DNA of 64,000 nt, taken from contig NZ_JSEH01000004.1 of the NCBI RefSeq assembly GCF_000801335.2, positions 1 through 64,000 of the forward strand, in the 5' to 3' direction. Within the stretch, counting starts at the first letter, position 1, and the number at the start of each line of letters is the position of its first letter. The notes beneath the pieces were generated by a model that searched no databases, had not been told where the DNA came from, and saw nothing but the letters and a program-made list of their open reading frames with translations. Below are positions 27,136 to 35,705 of this stretch, piece after piece. The position numbers and the translations under genes are program-made. Source of the stretch: Desulfovibrio sp. TomC (GTDB lineage: Bacteria > Desulfobacterota > Desulfovibrionia > Desulfovibrionales > Desulfovibrionaceae).

Positions 27136-27437
27136 CGATCGCAGCGCCGGCCGCGAGACAATTCCCAGGTTCCTCGGGTTGTAGTCCTGTTTTGCTCCCC
27201 TTGGGATAAACAGGGCAGAGTTTACGCGTCTGCGGGATTGGGCATGCGATGTCCGGTCCGCAAGGAGCGTTTGCGGTCCCGGGAATCGCCAGAATCCCCT
27301 GAAGCGTTACGCCAGGGAGGCTGTTGTTGAGGTCGAGGACAATGCCTGCCCCGGGAACGGATCAACGCGCCGCCCCCCCGTGCGACAGGCGGTCGGGGAA
27401 CCTCCGTGATGGCGGATAACGCTTCCCCTGCCTGCGC

Positions 27438-29216
27438 CTACTGCAACAGTAACGACGCGATGGGGGCTGGCGAAACCGTCGTGGTCGCGACCTCGGCCGC
27501 TTCGATGCGATTGTTGATCGTGTCGACCACGTAGAGCATGCCGGCCGTGCTCACGACCAAGCCTTGGGGAGCGTGGAATTGCCCGTCATCGCCGCCGGCG
27601 GCCGTGCCGGAAGCGCCGCCCCCGTAGACACTCCAGTGGCCGGATGCGTCGCGGACCTGGATGCGGTTGTTGTCGGTATCGGCCACATAGAGGTTTCTCA
27701 ACGCATCCACGAACACGCCCGACGGGGCCTGAAACTGGCCTGGGCCGGTGCCGCTGGAGCCGATGACCGTCCAATTGCCGCCGGTGTCGCGGACCTGGAT
27801 GCGGTTGTTGTCGGTATCGGCCACATAGAGGTTGCTGGAACTGTCCACGGCCACGGCCTTGGGGCTGGAAAACTGCCCGAGGCCGCTGCCAAGTGTGCCG
27901 ACGGAAGTCCAGTTGCCGGAGGTATCGCGGATATGGATGGCATGGTCCATTTCGGCCACATAGAGGGTGTCGGCTTTGTCCACGGCCATGCCCAAGGGAT
28001 GGTACATCGTGGAGTCCTCGTAGCTCGACCAATGGCCGGAGGGGTCACGTATCTGGATGCGGTTGTTATACGTGTCGGAGATGTAGACGTTGCCGGAGGC
28101 GTCGACCGCCACGCCCGACGGGTATGCGAATTGTCCGAGGCCGTCGCCGGGCCCGCCGATGAGCGACCAGGTTCCGGCGGTGTCGCGCGCCACGACGCGT
28201 GAGTTGAACGTATCAGCGACATAGATCGTGCCGGAGCCGTCCACGGCCACGGCCAGGGGCCAGCCGATAAATCCCAATTCCGAACCCGCGCTGCCCCAGA
28301 TCATCGTCCAGGCGCCTGTGGCTACGGATGTGCCCGTGACAACGCAATTGTTGTCGGTGACATAGATGTGGCCTGAGCCGTCCACGGCCACCGCCGTGGG
28401 GTTCGCGAAGGTGCCGTTGCCCGAAGACGTCCAGGTGCCGGCCGTGTCGCGCATCTGGATGCAGTTGTTGTCATCGATCACGTATATGTTGCCCGATCCA
28501 TCCACCGCCACGTCCCGGGGCCAGAGGAACTGCCCGGGACCCGAGCCAGAGGTGCCGTAACTGGTCCAGTTGCCGGAGGTGTCCCGGACCTGAATGCGGT
28601 AGTTGTCGCCATCGGTCACGTACAGGTTGCCCGAGCTGTCCAGGGCGATGCCGCCCGGGGATGCAAACTGGCCGACAGCGCTGCCATGCGAGCCGATGGC
28701 CGTCCAGTTGCCGGACGTATCCCGGATCTGGATACGGTAGTTTTGGGAATCAGCCACGTACAGTTTTCCGGAGCCATCCACGGCGATGCCCCACGGGTAT
28801 GCAAACTGGCCGACAGCGCTGCCGCTTGTGCCCATTGTGGTCCAGTTTCCGGCGGTGTCGCGCACGAGGATTTTATTGTTTTCCGTGTCAGTGACGTATA
28901 TTGTACCGGAGTTATCGACGGCAACCGCCTTGCCAAACGTTCCAACGGAAGCGTCCGGACCCTGTATTTTCGTCCATTTTCCGGCATTGTCGCGCCGTTC
29001 TATCTCGTTTAACTCTGTATTGAGAATGTACATCGTTCCGTTACTGGCGAAAGTTACATTCACAGGCTTTCCAGTTCCGTAAGTGAACTGGCTGGTGTCG
29101 ACCGGCGCTATTCTGGTAAAATCCAGTGTTTTCGCCGCAAAGACCGCCCCTGCCCACATGGTGAAAGCCAGGATGAGCAGGGTGTGAACAAGTTGGCGTC
29201 TCATAACGTGTCCCAT
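27438..29216 (-). CDS. Secreted NHL-repeat (beta-propeller) protein
   Basis: 592 residues. A signal peptide (about residues 1-27, ending GAVFA) is followed by roughly a dozen NHL-type repeats of about 45 residues, each with a core like GIAVDGSGKLYVADS then YRIQIRDTSGNW. The folded product should be one or two beta-propellers outside the cytoplasmic membrane, usually a binding surface. Repeats are also alike in DNA: a ~45-bp stretch at about 27652 recurs almost exactly at about 27792. AGGAG lies 6 nt before the ATG at 29216. The same C-terminus survives as a stub at 10711-10917. Confidence 0.88.
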   Translation of the reverse strand: MGHVMRRQLVHTLLILAFTMWAGAVFAAKTLDFTRIAPVDTSQFTYGTGKPVNVTFASNGTMYILNTELNEIERRDNAGKWTKIQGPDASVGTFGKAVAVDNSGTIYVTDTENNKILVRDTAGNWTTMGTSGSAVGQFAYPWGIAVDGSGKLYVADSQNYRIQIRDTSGNWTAIGSHGSAVGQFASPGGIALDSSGNLYVTDGDNYRIQVRDTSGNWTSYGTSGSGPGQFLWPRDVAVDGSGNIYVIDDNNCIQMRDTAGTWTSSGNGTFANPTAVAVDGSGHIYVTDNNCVVTGTSVATGAWTMIWGSAGSELGFIGWPLAVAVDGSGTIYVADTFNSRVVARDTAGTWSLIGGPGDGLGQFAYPSGVAVDASGNVYISDTYNNRIQIRDPSGHWSSYEDSTMYHPLGMAVDKADTLYVAEMDHAIHIRDTSGNWTSVGTLGSGLGQFSSPKAVAVDSSSNLYVADTDNNRIQVRDTGGNWTVIGSSGTGPGQFQAPSGVFVDALRNLYVADTDNNRIQVRDASGHWSVYGGGASGTAAGGDDGQFHAPQGLVVSTAGMLYVVDTINNRIEAAEVATTTVSPAPIASLLLQ

Positions 29217-29717
29217 GGTTTGCTCCTGTGCAATTGCCGCGTGACTGCTTTATTATGCGGATACGCCGGACGGCCGATGGTGTAGATCATCCTTCTTGAC
29301 CGTTCAGGAAGCTTTTTCGAGAGGCCGCAGTGCATAAAATGGTCAGTTTCGTCCGGGAAGCGATCCTTGCGCGTGCCATGGGCAACAACCCCATCGGCCC
29401 TGCCAGGTCTCCTGGAACGACACCCGCCCACGATCACCTCCACCGCCTTCGATGGGGATTTCGTAGCGTAACTCTCTAAAATTAAGGCTTATTACCCCAT
29501 TTATCCGGGCATTGGCTTCGAAACGGATAGCGCGAAAACGGCAAGAGGTCTGTCGGGGATTCCCGTGATTCTGTGTAGCGGAATTTGGGGACAGCCTCGC
29601 CGCGCCCGGCCAAGGTGGAAGAGGAGCCGGATTGTCCCGGCGGTAAGGCGGGCAGTGTTGCCCGGGCTGGGGATGTCCCCGGCCGGGCCTCGGAAAGGCA
29701 GGAGGCGGACTCGGCCG

Positions 29718-29863
29718 GTCAGCCGTGCTGCCGGATGGCCAACTTGCGCCGTTTCTTCATGCAGGAAAACCCGAGTTTGCGTATCAAGCGGCCGTAATAG
29801 GTCTCTTGACGGGATGGTCGTCGACCAGAAAGACGCGCACACCGGATGTCGCAACCTAATCCA
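29718..29863 (-). pseudogene. Decayed copy of the NarL-type response regulator
   Basis: The C-terminal ~28 codons (ETYYGRLIRKLGF, KLAIRQHG) match the regulator at 11165-11806 (ETYYGRLLRKLGL, KFAIRRHD). They are joined to the first ~20 codons (gggatggtcgtcgaccagaa is shared), with about 530 bp of the middle missing. The upstream 3'-flanking sequence (about 29530-29717) also matches 10985-11164. No partner kinase is present; the tRNA begins 135 bp away. The rest of 29217-29717 contains no supported gene. Confidence 0.75.
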
Positions 29864-29963
29864 GACAACTTCCCGGAATATTGTATGTGTACATTAAGGG
29901 CCAAGCCTAACGGCATCCCTTTTGTCCCACAGGACGGCCCACAGGAGAATTTTCCACGAGAAA

Positions 29964-29990
29964 AGGGCCTACGAAATATTCGCAAGCCCT
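29964..29990 (-). terminator. tRNA-Pro terminator
   Basis: On the minus strand, AGGGCTTGCGAATATTTCGTAGGCCCT in parts: outer stem AGGGC/GCCCT, inner CGAA/TTCG, then TTTTCTC. It lies 8 bp after the CCA end. The same hairpin is duplicated at about 26906-26935. Confidence 0.75.
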
Positions 29991-29997
29991 TGAAATA

Positions 29998-30074
29998 TGG
30001 TCGGGGCGAGGTGATTTGAACACCCGGCATCCTGCTCCCAAAGCAGGCGCGCTACCAGTCTGCGCCACGCCCCG
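29998..30074 (-). tRNA. tRNA-Pro (anticodon UGG)
   Basis: 77 nt including an encoded CCA. Acceptor stem CGGGGCG/CGCCCCG, D-stem GCGC/GCGC, anticodon stem CCTGC/GCAGG with loop TTTGGGA (anticodon TGG), T-stem GGGTG/CACCT with loop TTCAAAT. It is the only complete copy in the window. It lies 62 bp downstream of amrS in the same direction, and its 3' half has served as an integration site several times. Confidence 0.95.
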
Positions 30075-30135
30075 ACGCAAGAGGGGATTGGTTACTGCAA
30101 CTTCCCGGTCCTGGCAAGGGTTACGAGCCGGCTTG

Positions 30136-31152
30136 TCACGGCAGGCCGATGCCGGCGATGGACACGCCGCACGAAGAACACCGGCCACCGACCGTTCGCG
30201 CCGCCAGAAGCCCTATGCCCTCGCGCTCGATGAGCCGCTCGCCGCAGCCTGGACAGAAGGTGGCGTTACGGTCCGCATCCAGGATGTTGCCGACATAGAC
30301 GTAGCGCAGTCCGGCCTCACGGCCGATGGCGTAGGCGCGCTCAAGGTCCTCGGGCGACGTCGGCGGCCGGTCGCGCATGGCGAAATCGGGATGGAAACGC
30401 GAAATGTGCCAGGGCGTGTTCGCCCCAAGCTCTTTGGCCAGGAAGCCGGCCAGATCCGTCAATTCCCCGGTGCTGTCGTTGCCGCCCGGAATGAGCAGTG
30501 TCGTCACTTCCAGCCACCAGCCAAGCTCCCGGATACGCACGAGATTTTTCAGCACAGGCGTAAGCTTCGCGCCGCAGATGCGCTCGTAGAAATCCGGGCG
30601 CATGGCTTTCAAATCGATGTTGGCCGCGTCGATGCGCCCGGCCAGGGCATCGAGGCACTGCCGGCTCTGGAATCCGTTGGAAACCAGGATGTTTTTGAGG
30701 CCGGCCCCATGGGCCAGATCGGCCGTATCGGCCATCAGCTCAAAAAAAATGGTCGGTTCGGAATAGGTGTAGGACACCGAGGCTGCGCCGCTGCGTCGGG
30801 CGGCGGCCACCAGATCGGCCGGGCTGACCTGTTCGCCGGTAATCGGCTTGCCCTGACGGGGCGGTTGGGACAGGGAAAAATTCTGGCAAAAGGAGCAGGA
30901 GAGGTTGCAGCCCATGGTGCCAAAGGAAAAGGTCGTGGTGCCGGGGAGGAAGTGATAAAGCGGCTTTTTCTCCACCGGATCGAGATTGGCGGCGGCCACC
31001 CGGTCGTAGACCAGGGTAAAAAGTGCGCCGTCCCGGTTTTCCCGCACCCCGCAAAGCCCCCGGCGGCCAACGTCGATACGGCAGAAATGCGAGCACAGCC
31101 GGCAGGACACGCGCCCGTCAGGCAGGGCTTTCCACAATGCGGCAGGATGCAT
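30136..31152 (-). CDS. amrS: AmmeMemoRadiSam system radical SAM enzyme
   Basis: 338 residues, PflA-like radical SAM fold. The [4Fe-4S]/SAM motif is CNLSCSFC (Cys82, Cys86, Cys89). N-terminal Cys residues at 17, 20, 24 and 34 and a C-terminal zinc-ribbon-like pair (CPGCGERL, CSSCGVS) are characteristic of AmrS. The AmrA and AmrB partners are not next to it. The exact reaction in vivo is unsettled. Upstream it abuts a secreted-protein gene read in the same direction (21 bp). Confidence 0.9.
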   Translation of the reverse strand: MHPAALWKALPDGRVSCRLCSHFCRIDVGRRGLCGVRENRDGALFTLVYDRVAAANLDPVEKKPLYHFLPGTTTFSFGTMGCNLSCSFCQNFSLSQPPRQGKPITGEQVSPADLVAAARRSGAASVSYTYSEPTIFFELMADTADLAHGAGLKNILVSNGFQSRQCLDALAGRIDAANIDLKAMRPDFYERICGAKLTPVLKNLVRIRELGWWLEVTTLLIPGGNDSTGELTDLAGFLAKELGANTPWHISRFHPDFAMRDRPPTSPEDLERAYAIGREAGLRYVYVGNILDADRNATFCPGCGERLIEREGIGLLAARTVGGRCSSCGVSIAGIGLP

Positions 31153-31173
31153 GGCGGCCTCCTTGGCTTGGAG

Positions 31174-31860
31174 CTAGGAACCGGAGCCGGTCGTCCCTTG
31201 CCCGGTCGGTAGTCTTTGGCCGGACGGCGAACCAGGGGACTGGCCGAAGCCGGACGTGTTGCCGGTCGGGCCGAAATTTCCCGGATTCCCCTGGTTGCCG
31301 GGAGCGGTCTGGGACTGGCCCGGCGGTTGGCCCAATGGACTGGATTGGCCCGACGGGCCGCCGGCCATGCCCCGCCCCTGGCTGGGTTGTCCTGGCTGGG
31401 GCATGGAGCCTGGCTGTCCGATTTGCCCCCGCGGTTGACCGGATTGTGGGCCGGATGGCGAGCCGGCTTGTTGGCCGGTCTGCTGGCCGGGCATGTTGCC
31501 GATTTGCGGATAGACATAGATGGGGCCGGTCTGGGACTGGTCCTGGGTCGGTTTGGGGCGCGGCCGTATTTCCATGATGACGCTGCCGTCCTCTTCGCGG
31601 CCAAGGCGCATGTGGTCCACGTTGCCCAGGCGCACGTCGCGGCGCGGCTCGTCATTGTTGTCCCAGGCAGAATCCGAGGGCGCAGCCGGCGGCGGACCGT
31701 ACTCGACCGAGGGCGAACTCATGCCGTCAGCCGAAGCCGGCCTCGGAGCGAGCAGGGCGGTCGCCACGAGCAGGGCCAAAGCAATGGCCGCAACCCGGCG
31801 AGAGGCGGCGGGCTTCCCTTGAACTTCGCGGACAAAACGGCTAGCATGACGTGTTTTCAT
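31174..31860 (-). CDS. Secreted Gly/Pro/Gln-rich low-complexity protein
   Basis: About 228 residues. An N-terminal signal peptide (RRVAAIALALLVATALLA, cut near PASA) and a short ordered part (RRDVRLGNVDHMRLG) are followed by about 110 residues dominated by Gly, Pro, Gln and Ser (PGQPSQGRGMAGGPSGQ). Probably disordered in the periplasm or cell envelope. Three possible Met starts (31875, 31866, 31860) have weak ribosome sites. It is divergent from purM with only 26 bp between the starts, so the promoters must overlap the coding ends. Confidence 0.65.
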   Translation of the reverse strand: MKTRHASRFVREVQGKPAASRRVAAIALALLVATALLAPRPASADGMSSPSVEYGPPPAAPSDSAWDNNDEPRRDVRLGNVDHMRLGREEDGSVIMEIRPRPKPTQDQSQTGPIYVYPQIGNMPGQQTGQQAGSPSGPQSGQPRGQIGQPGSMPQPGQPSQGRGMAGGPSGQSSPLGQPPGQSQTAPGNQGNPGNFGPTGNTSGFGQSPGSPSGQRLPTGQGTTGSGS

Positions 31861-31886
31861 TTGCATTTCTCGCAAGGAGCCACCCC

Positions 31887-32933
31887 ATGGCCGACAGATC
31901 GGCAGCCTACAAAGCCGCAGGCGTTGACATCGACGCCGGCAACTCCCTGGTTTCGCGCATCAAGTCCATTGTGGCCGGAACCTACAGCAAGGGCGTGCTC
32001 TCCGACATCGGCGGCTTCGGAGGCCTTTTCAAACTCGACTCCGGGGCCATGGCCGACCCGGTGCTCGTGGCCTCCACCGACGGCGTGGGCACCAAACTCA
32101 AACTCGCCCACGACATGGAAAAGCACGATACCATCGGTATCGACCTTGTGGCCATGTGTGTCAACGACATATTGGTTCAGGGGGCAAAGCCGCTCTTTTT
32201 CCTGGATTATTTCGCCACCGGCAAACTTTCGGTAGACTTGGCCGCCCAGGTCGTCTCCGGCATTGCCGACGGCTGCAAAGAGTCGTCCTGCGCCCTGCTT
32301 GGCGGCGAGACGGCCGAGATGCCGGGCTTTTATCCTGACGGCGTCTACGATCTGGCCGGCTTTTGCGTGGGCCTCGTGGACAACGCCAAGATCGTCGACG
32401 GATCGAGTATTGGCGTCGACGACGTCATTATCGGCATCGAGGCCTCGGGACCGCACTCCAACGGCTATTCGCTGATCCGCAAGATCCTGGCCGACTCCGG
32501 GCTGGCCCCGACCGACCCCCTGCCCAATTCCACCCAGACCGTGGGCGAGGCCCTGCTTGCGCCGACGCGCATTTACGTCAAAACCGTGCTCAATTTGCTG
32601 CGCGATTTCGACATCAAGGGCATGGTCCACATCACCGGCGGCGGGTTCTACGACAACGTCAACCGCATCCTGCCCAAGGGCGTGGCCGCCCAGATCAAAT
32701 TCGGTTCCTGGCATGTGCTGCCGGTCTTTGACTGGCTCAAGGAGCAGGGGAACCTCACCTGGCCGGAGATGCTCCAGATTTTCAACTGCGGCATCGGCTA
32801 CATGCTGGTGGTTGCCCCGGAGATCGCCGACGACGTCATGCAGCGCTTAAAGGCCCTGCACGAATACGCCCGGGTCATCGGCCGGGTTGGTATCCGCCAG
32901 GAAGGGGCCGAGCAGGTCGAGGTGATTTTTTAG
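31887..32933 (+). CDS. purM: Phosphoribosylformylglycinamidine cyclo-ligase (AIR synthase)
   Basis: 348 residues, the usual length. It catalyses ATP-dependent ring closure of FGAM to AIR in purine synthesis. Seen: the Gly-rich GGFGGLFKL region, STDGVGTKLKLA, MCVNDILVQGAKPLFFLDY (in parts), LLGGETAEMPGFY, and ITGGGFYDNVNRILP. AAGGAG 7 nt upstream supports the ATG at 31887, not the frame start at 31851. No other pur gene is nearby. Confidence 0.96.
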   Translation: MADRSAAYKAAGVDIDAGNSLVSRIKSIVAGTYSKGVLSDIGGFGGLFKLDSGAMADPVLVASTDGVGTKLKLAHDMEKHDTIGIDLVAMCVNDILVQGAKPLFFLDYFATGKLSVDLAAQVVSGIADGCKESSCALLGGETAEMPGFYPDGVYDLAGFCVGLVDNAKIVDGSSIGVDDVIIGIEASGPHSNGYSLIRKILADSGLAPTDPLPNSTQTVGEALLAPTRIYVKTVLNLLRDFDIKGMVHITGGGFYDNVNRILPKGVAAQIKFGSWHVLPVFDWLKEQGNLTWPEMLQIFNCGIGYMLVVAPEIADDVMQRLKALHEYARVIGRVGIRQEGAEQVEVIF

Positions 32934-32971
32934 GGGAAGTGGGGGAAGAGAAGAGAAGAATGCCCCGGCGG

Positions 32972-32996
32972 CCGGGAGGGGGTAACCCCCTCCCGG
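32972..32996. repeat. Dispersed intergenic palindrome, copy A
   Basis: CCGGGAGGGGG-TAA-CCCCCTCCCGG preceded by aatgccccggcgg and followed by accctccctgcc. Same plan as copies B and C (33268, 60411). It lies 38 bp after the purM stop and may act as its terminator. The 394-bp gap 32934-33327 holds copies A and B and the 23-bp hairpin, and no gene. Confidence 0.7.
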
Positions 32997-33016
32997 ACCC
33001 TCCCTGCCAAAAGAGA

Positions 33017-33067
33017 ACGTCGCCCCTGGGTTGGACCGGATAGACCGGTCCAACCCAGGGGCGACGT
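33017..33067. repeat. Perfect 23-bp inverted repeat with 5-nt loop
   Basis: acgtcgcccctgggttggac plus cgg (33017-33039), loop ataga, then its exact reverse complement (33045-33067). No T-run follows on either strand. It lies between purM and the convergent radical SAM gene. It could be a transcription barrier, an RNA duplex or a protein site. Confidence 0.8.
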
Positions 33068-33267
33068 CAGTATTGGGGCGTGCGGTCTTTCCCGCATCGC
33101 TTCATTCCGTCGCGACGACGCCGCCCCGGGCGGCGGGGAAGCTTCCACCGGCCGCTGGAGCCACGGGGATTCCTGTCAAGCGTTGGCTTCTTCTGTCCTG
33201 GTCCACAGCCGACCCGATTCCCCGTAGTCCCCAAAACCCCTTTACAAACTTCTCCAATTGCAGGGGT

Positions 33268-33288
33268 CCGGGGGGATCATCCCCCCGG
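33268..33288. repeat. Dispersed intergenic palindrome, copy B
   Basis: CCGGGGGGA-TCA-TCCCCCCGG, flanked by caggggt and ccgccggaggcattctttc. In reverse complement about 60 bp matches copy C at 60390-60455, including the trailing gaagttt. It lies 40 bp after the end of the leftward radical SAM gene. Confidence 0.8.
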
Positions 33289-33327
33289 CCGCCGGAGGCA
33301 TTCTTTCTCTTTATCCCCTTGTCCCCA

Positions 33328-34617
33328 TTACTCTACCCTCTCTTCCAGATACGGATTGAAATAGCCGAATTTCAGCCAGGGGCAGGCCTTGCGCAGGCGT
33401 TTGCGGAAATTGGCCAGTCCCATGGAGGCGTGCCGGGCCGGATCGGCCAGTGCGCCGCTGCCGGCCGCCACCTGCAGGTAGAGTTGGGGGTCGAGGTTTA
33501 GGTTGCGCAGCTGGATGAAATCCACCTTGTATTCGGTGACCAGCTCGGTCAGGGCGGCAAGCTCGGCCTCGGTGTCGGAGATGCCGGGGAAAAAGAGGAA
33601 ATTGAGCGACACAAAAAGTCCGCCGGCCTTGGCCCGGGCTATGGACTCGCGCACGGCGGCAAAGCCGTAGCCGACCGGCCGGTAGTAGGCTTCATACAGG
33701 GCCGCCTCGGCGCTCGACAGGCTCACCCGGATCGACGACCCGCCGGCGGCGGCAAAAGCCTCCACACCGTCGGGCAGGCTGGCGTTGGTGTTGATGTTGA
33801 CCGTGCCTTTGCCGCCGTTCTGGCGGAAGCGGGCCACGGCCTCGCAGATGACCTTGGCTTCGGTCAGCGGTTCGCCTTCGCAGCCCTGGCCAAAGGAATA
33901 GACCGGCCGTTTTTCCCGGCGGCCGTGTTCGGTCATGACTTCCACGATCTCTTGGGCTGTTGGCCGGAAGCTGATGCGCGTCTGGGTGGAGGGAAAGCCC
34001 GAGCCTTCCTCCTGGAGCGACAGGCAGCCTACGCACCGGGCGTTGCAGGTGCGCGAGGTGGGCAGGGGGGCCTCGAAGCGGCCAAGGGCCAGGTTGCGGG
34101 CGGCCGGGCAGCAGGAGGTCAGGGCGCAGCCGGTCAGGTGTTCGAGCAAGCGGTTTTTGGGGAACTTGGCCCGAAGCGCCTTGGCGCCCTTGATGATGCG
34201 GTCGCGGCTGATGCCGGTGAAGATCTGGCGTTTGTCCTCGTCCACCCGGGCGGCGGCTACGTAGAAGCGGTCGCCGGAAAAGCCCACTGCGCCGTAGGCG
34301 AACAGGGGCAGGGTCGGGGCGTTAGCGCGGGCGGCGTAGGCGGCTGTGGCCGAGAGGGTGTAGCCGGGGCAGACAAAGGCGGCCACGGCCTGTTCGTCGA
34401 GCTGTTCGATCTCGCCGGATTCCGGGTCAAAGCCCAGGGCATGACGGCCGGGCAGGAGGAACAGTTCGCTTTCCGGCGGCAGGGCGATGATCTCGTCCGG
34501 GCGCGGCGGCTCCAGGCGATCGCCCCGGCGCACCAGCATTTCGAGCTCGGGATGGTCGTAGATATTGCCGTCGTTGTCGGCGAAAACGAGCTTGGGGCGG
34601 GGTTTGTGTTCGGCCAT
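33328..34617 (-). CDS. Radical SAM protein of unknown function
   Basis: 429 residues. An N-terminal ~150-residue domain without recognised similarity is followed by a Cys-containing stretch (LTGCALTSCCP) and a radical SAM core with CNARCVGC (Cys191, Cys195, Cys198). Further core motifs are YSFGQGCEGEPL and NINTNASLPDG. The early Cys pair just before the SAM motif may hold a second cluster. It lies downstream of rpsI on the same strand, but a strong terminator (34641-34671) separates them. Substrate unknown. Confidence 0.82.
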   Translation of the reverse strand: MAEHKPRPKLVFADNDGNIYDHPELEMLVRRGDRLEPPRPDEIIALPPESELFLLPGRHALGFDPESGEIEQLDEQAVAAFVCPGYTLSATAAYAARANAPTLPLFAYGAVGFSGDRFYVAAARVDEDKRQIFTGISRDRIIKGAKALRAKFPKNRLLEHLTGCALTSCCPAARNLALGRFEAPLPTSRTCNARCVGCLSLQEEGSGFPSTQTRISFRPTAQEIVEVMTEHGRREKRPVYSFGQGCEGEPLTEAKVICEAVARFRQNGGKGTVNINTNASLPDGVEAFAAAGGSSIRVSLSSAEAALYEAYYRPVGYGFAAVRESIARAKAGGLFVSLNFLFFPGISDTEAELAALTELVTEYKVDFIQLRNLNLDPQLYLQVAAGSGALADPARHASMGLANFRKRLRKACPWLKFGYFNPYLEERVE

Positions 34618-34640
34618 GGGAGCCTCCTTGGGGCCAACGC

Positions 34641-34671
34641 CAAAAGGCGGAACCGCTTTCGCGGTTCCGCC
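34641..34671 (-). terminator. Terminator after rpsI
   Basis: On the minus strand a perfect 11-bp stem, GGCGGAACCGC / GCGGTTCCGCC, with a GAAA tetraloop is followed by TTTTGG. It ends the rplM-rpsI transcript 29 bp beyond the stop of rpsI. Confidence 0.85.
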
Positions 34672-34699
34672 CTGGGATACTGTGTAATCGCCGCGCGGT

Positions 34700-35092
34700 T
34701 TAACGCTTCGAGTACTGGAACCGGGCGCGGGCGCCGCGCTGGCCGTACTTTTTACGCTCTTTCTCGCGGGAGTCGCGGGTCAGCAGGCCGGCTTTCTTGA
34801 GCACGCCGCGCAGCTCGGGGTCGAGCGTGATAAGCGCGCGGGAGATGCCGTGGCGCACAGCCTCGGCCTGGCCGGTCATGCCGCCGCCGGCGACGTTGAC
34901 CTTCACGTCCAGGCGGCCTTCCAGCTTGGTCAGGGCCAGGGCCTGACGCACAATGGCGTGCAGGGTGGGACGGGGAAAGTATTCCTCGAAGGGCCGATCA
35001 TTAATGAGGATGCGGCCATTGCCTTTGTAGAGGCGGGTACGGGCCGTGGCGCGTTTGCGGCGGCCGGTGGCGTAGTAGAATTCGTCGCTCAT
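34700..35092 (-). CDS. rpsI: 30S ribosomal protein S9
   Basis: 130 residues, full length. Typical start ([19 protein letters not shown] in parts), the [19 protein letters not shown] region, and the conserved C-terminal SKR that reaches toward the P-site tRNA. It follows rplM by 22 bp, the usual bacterial pairing. Confidence 0.98.
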   Translation of the reverse strand: MSDEFYYATGRRKRATARTRLYKGNGRILINDRPFEEYFPRPTLHAIVRQALALTKLEGRLDVKVNVAGGGMTGQAEAVRHGISRALITLDPELRGVLKKAGLLTRDSREKERKKYGQRGARARFQYSKR

Positions 35093-35114
35093 GTGGATTC
35101 TCCGGAGGCCGGGT

Positions 35115-35543
35115 TTAGACGTCCAGGGTTTCGGGCTTTTGGGCCTCGTGGGGGTGGGCTTCGCCGGAGTAGACCTTGAGCTTTTTCAGCATGGCCCGAC
35201 CGAGGCGGTTTTTGGGCAGCATGCCGCGCACAGCCTTACGGATAACATCTTCCGGCTTTTTGGCCAGCATGTCGCGCAGGGAAGTTTCCTTCAGGCCACC
35301 GATCCACCCGGAATGGCGGTAGTATTTTTTCTGGTCCAGCTTGCGGCCGGTGGTGCGCACCTTGCCGGCGTTGACCACGATGATGAAATCGCCGGTATCC
35401 ATGTGGGGGGCGAATTCCACCTTGTGCTTGCCGCGCAGGCGAATGGCCACGGCAGAGGCCAAGCGGCCGAGGATCTTGTCCGAGGCGTCGACCACGAACC
35501 AGTTGTGGGAAATATCTTTGGGCGTCGGGCTAAACGTTTTCAT
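35115..35543 (-). CDS. rplM: 50S ribosomal protein L13
   Basis: 142 residues, full length. Conserved motifs include [31 protein letters not shown] and [21 protein letters not shown] lies 6 nt before the ATG at 35543. First gene of the rplM-rpsI operon, behind a promoter with a consensus -35. Confidence 0.98.
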   Translation of the reverse strand: MKTFSPTPKDISHNWFVVDASDKILGRLASAVAIRLRGKHKVEFAPHMDTGDFIIVVNAGKVRTTGRKLDQKKYYRHSGWIGGLKETSLRDMLAKKPEDVIRKAVRGMLPKNRLGRAMLKKLKVYSGEAHPHEAQKPETLDV

Positions 35544-35575
35544 GGCGGCTCCTCTGAGTTGCTCGAAAGACGAAT

Positions 35576-35604
35576 CCTGTATTCCCGCAGACCGTGGTTG
35601 TCAA
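35576..35604 (-). promoter_or_regulatory. Sigma-70 promoter of rplM-rpsI
   Basis: TTGACA (35604-35599, minus strand), 17-nt spacer, then TACAGG (35581-35576). The -35 is perfect and the -10 is poor. It lies 33 bp upstream of the rplM start. Confidence 0.6.
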
Positions 35605-35705
35605 CAGCATTTTTTGCAGGAACCGTCCGGCGCAGGAAGGGAGGTTGCCCTTTATCCCCGGCAGGGCTAGGCTTGCGTCCGATCGAGGAATTTAAAGGAG
35701 AAGGC

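Larger units (their letters stand above)
26989..30074. mobile_element. Inferred decayed island A at tRNA-Pro
   Basis: Segment from the newest remnant to the intact tRNA. Cargo: the NHL-repeat protein and the response-regulator remnant. It starts with arm copy 3. No integrase gene remains. Confidence 0.45.

Noticed and set aside
15449-30000. Integrase, transposase or toxin-antitoxin genes in the islands
   Set aside because: I looked at both strands of every gap and saw no tyrosine or serine recombinase motif, no DDE transposase and no paired small genes.
33017-33067. The 23-bp hairpin as a standard rho-independent terminator
   Set aside because: No T-run follows on either strand, so it is listed only as an inverted repeat.
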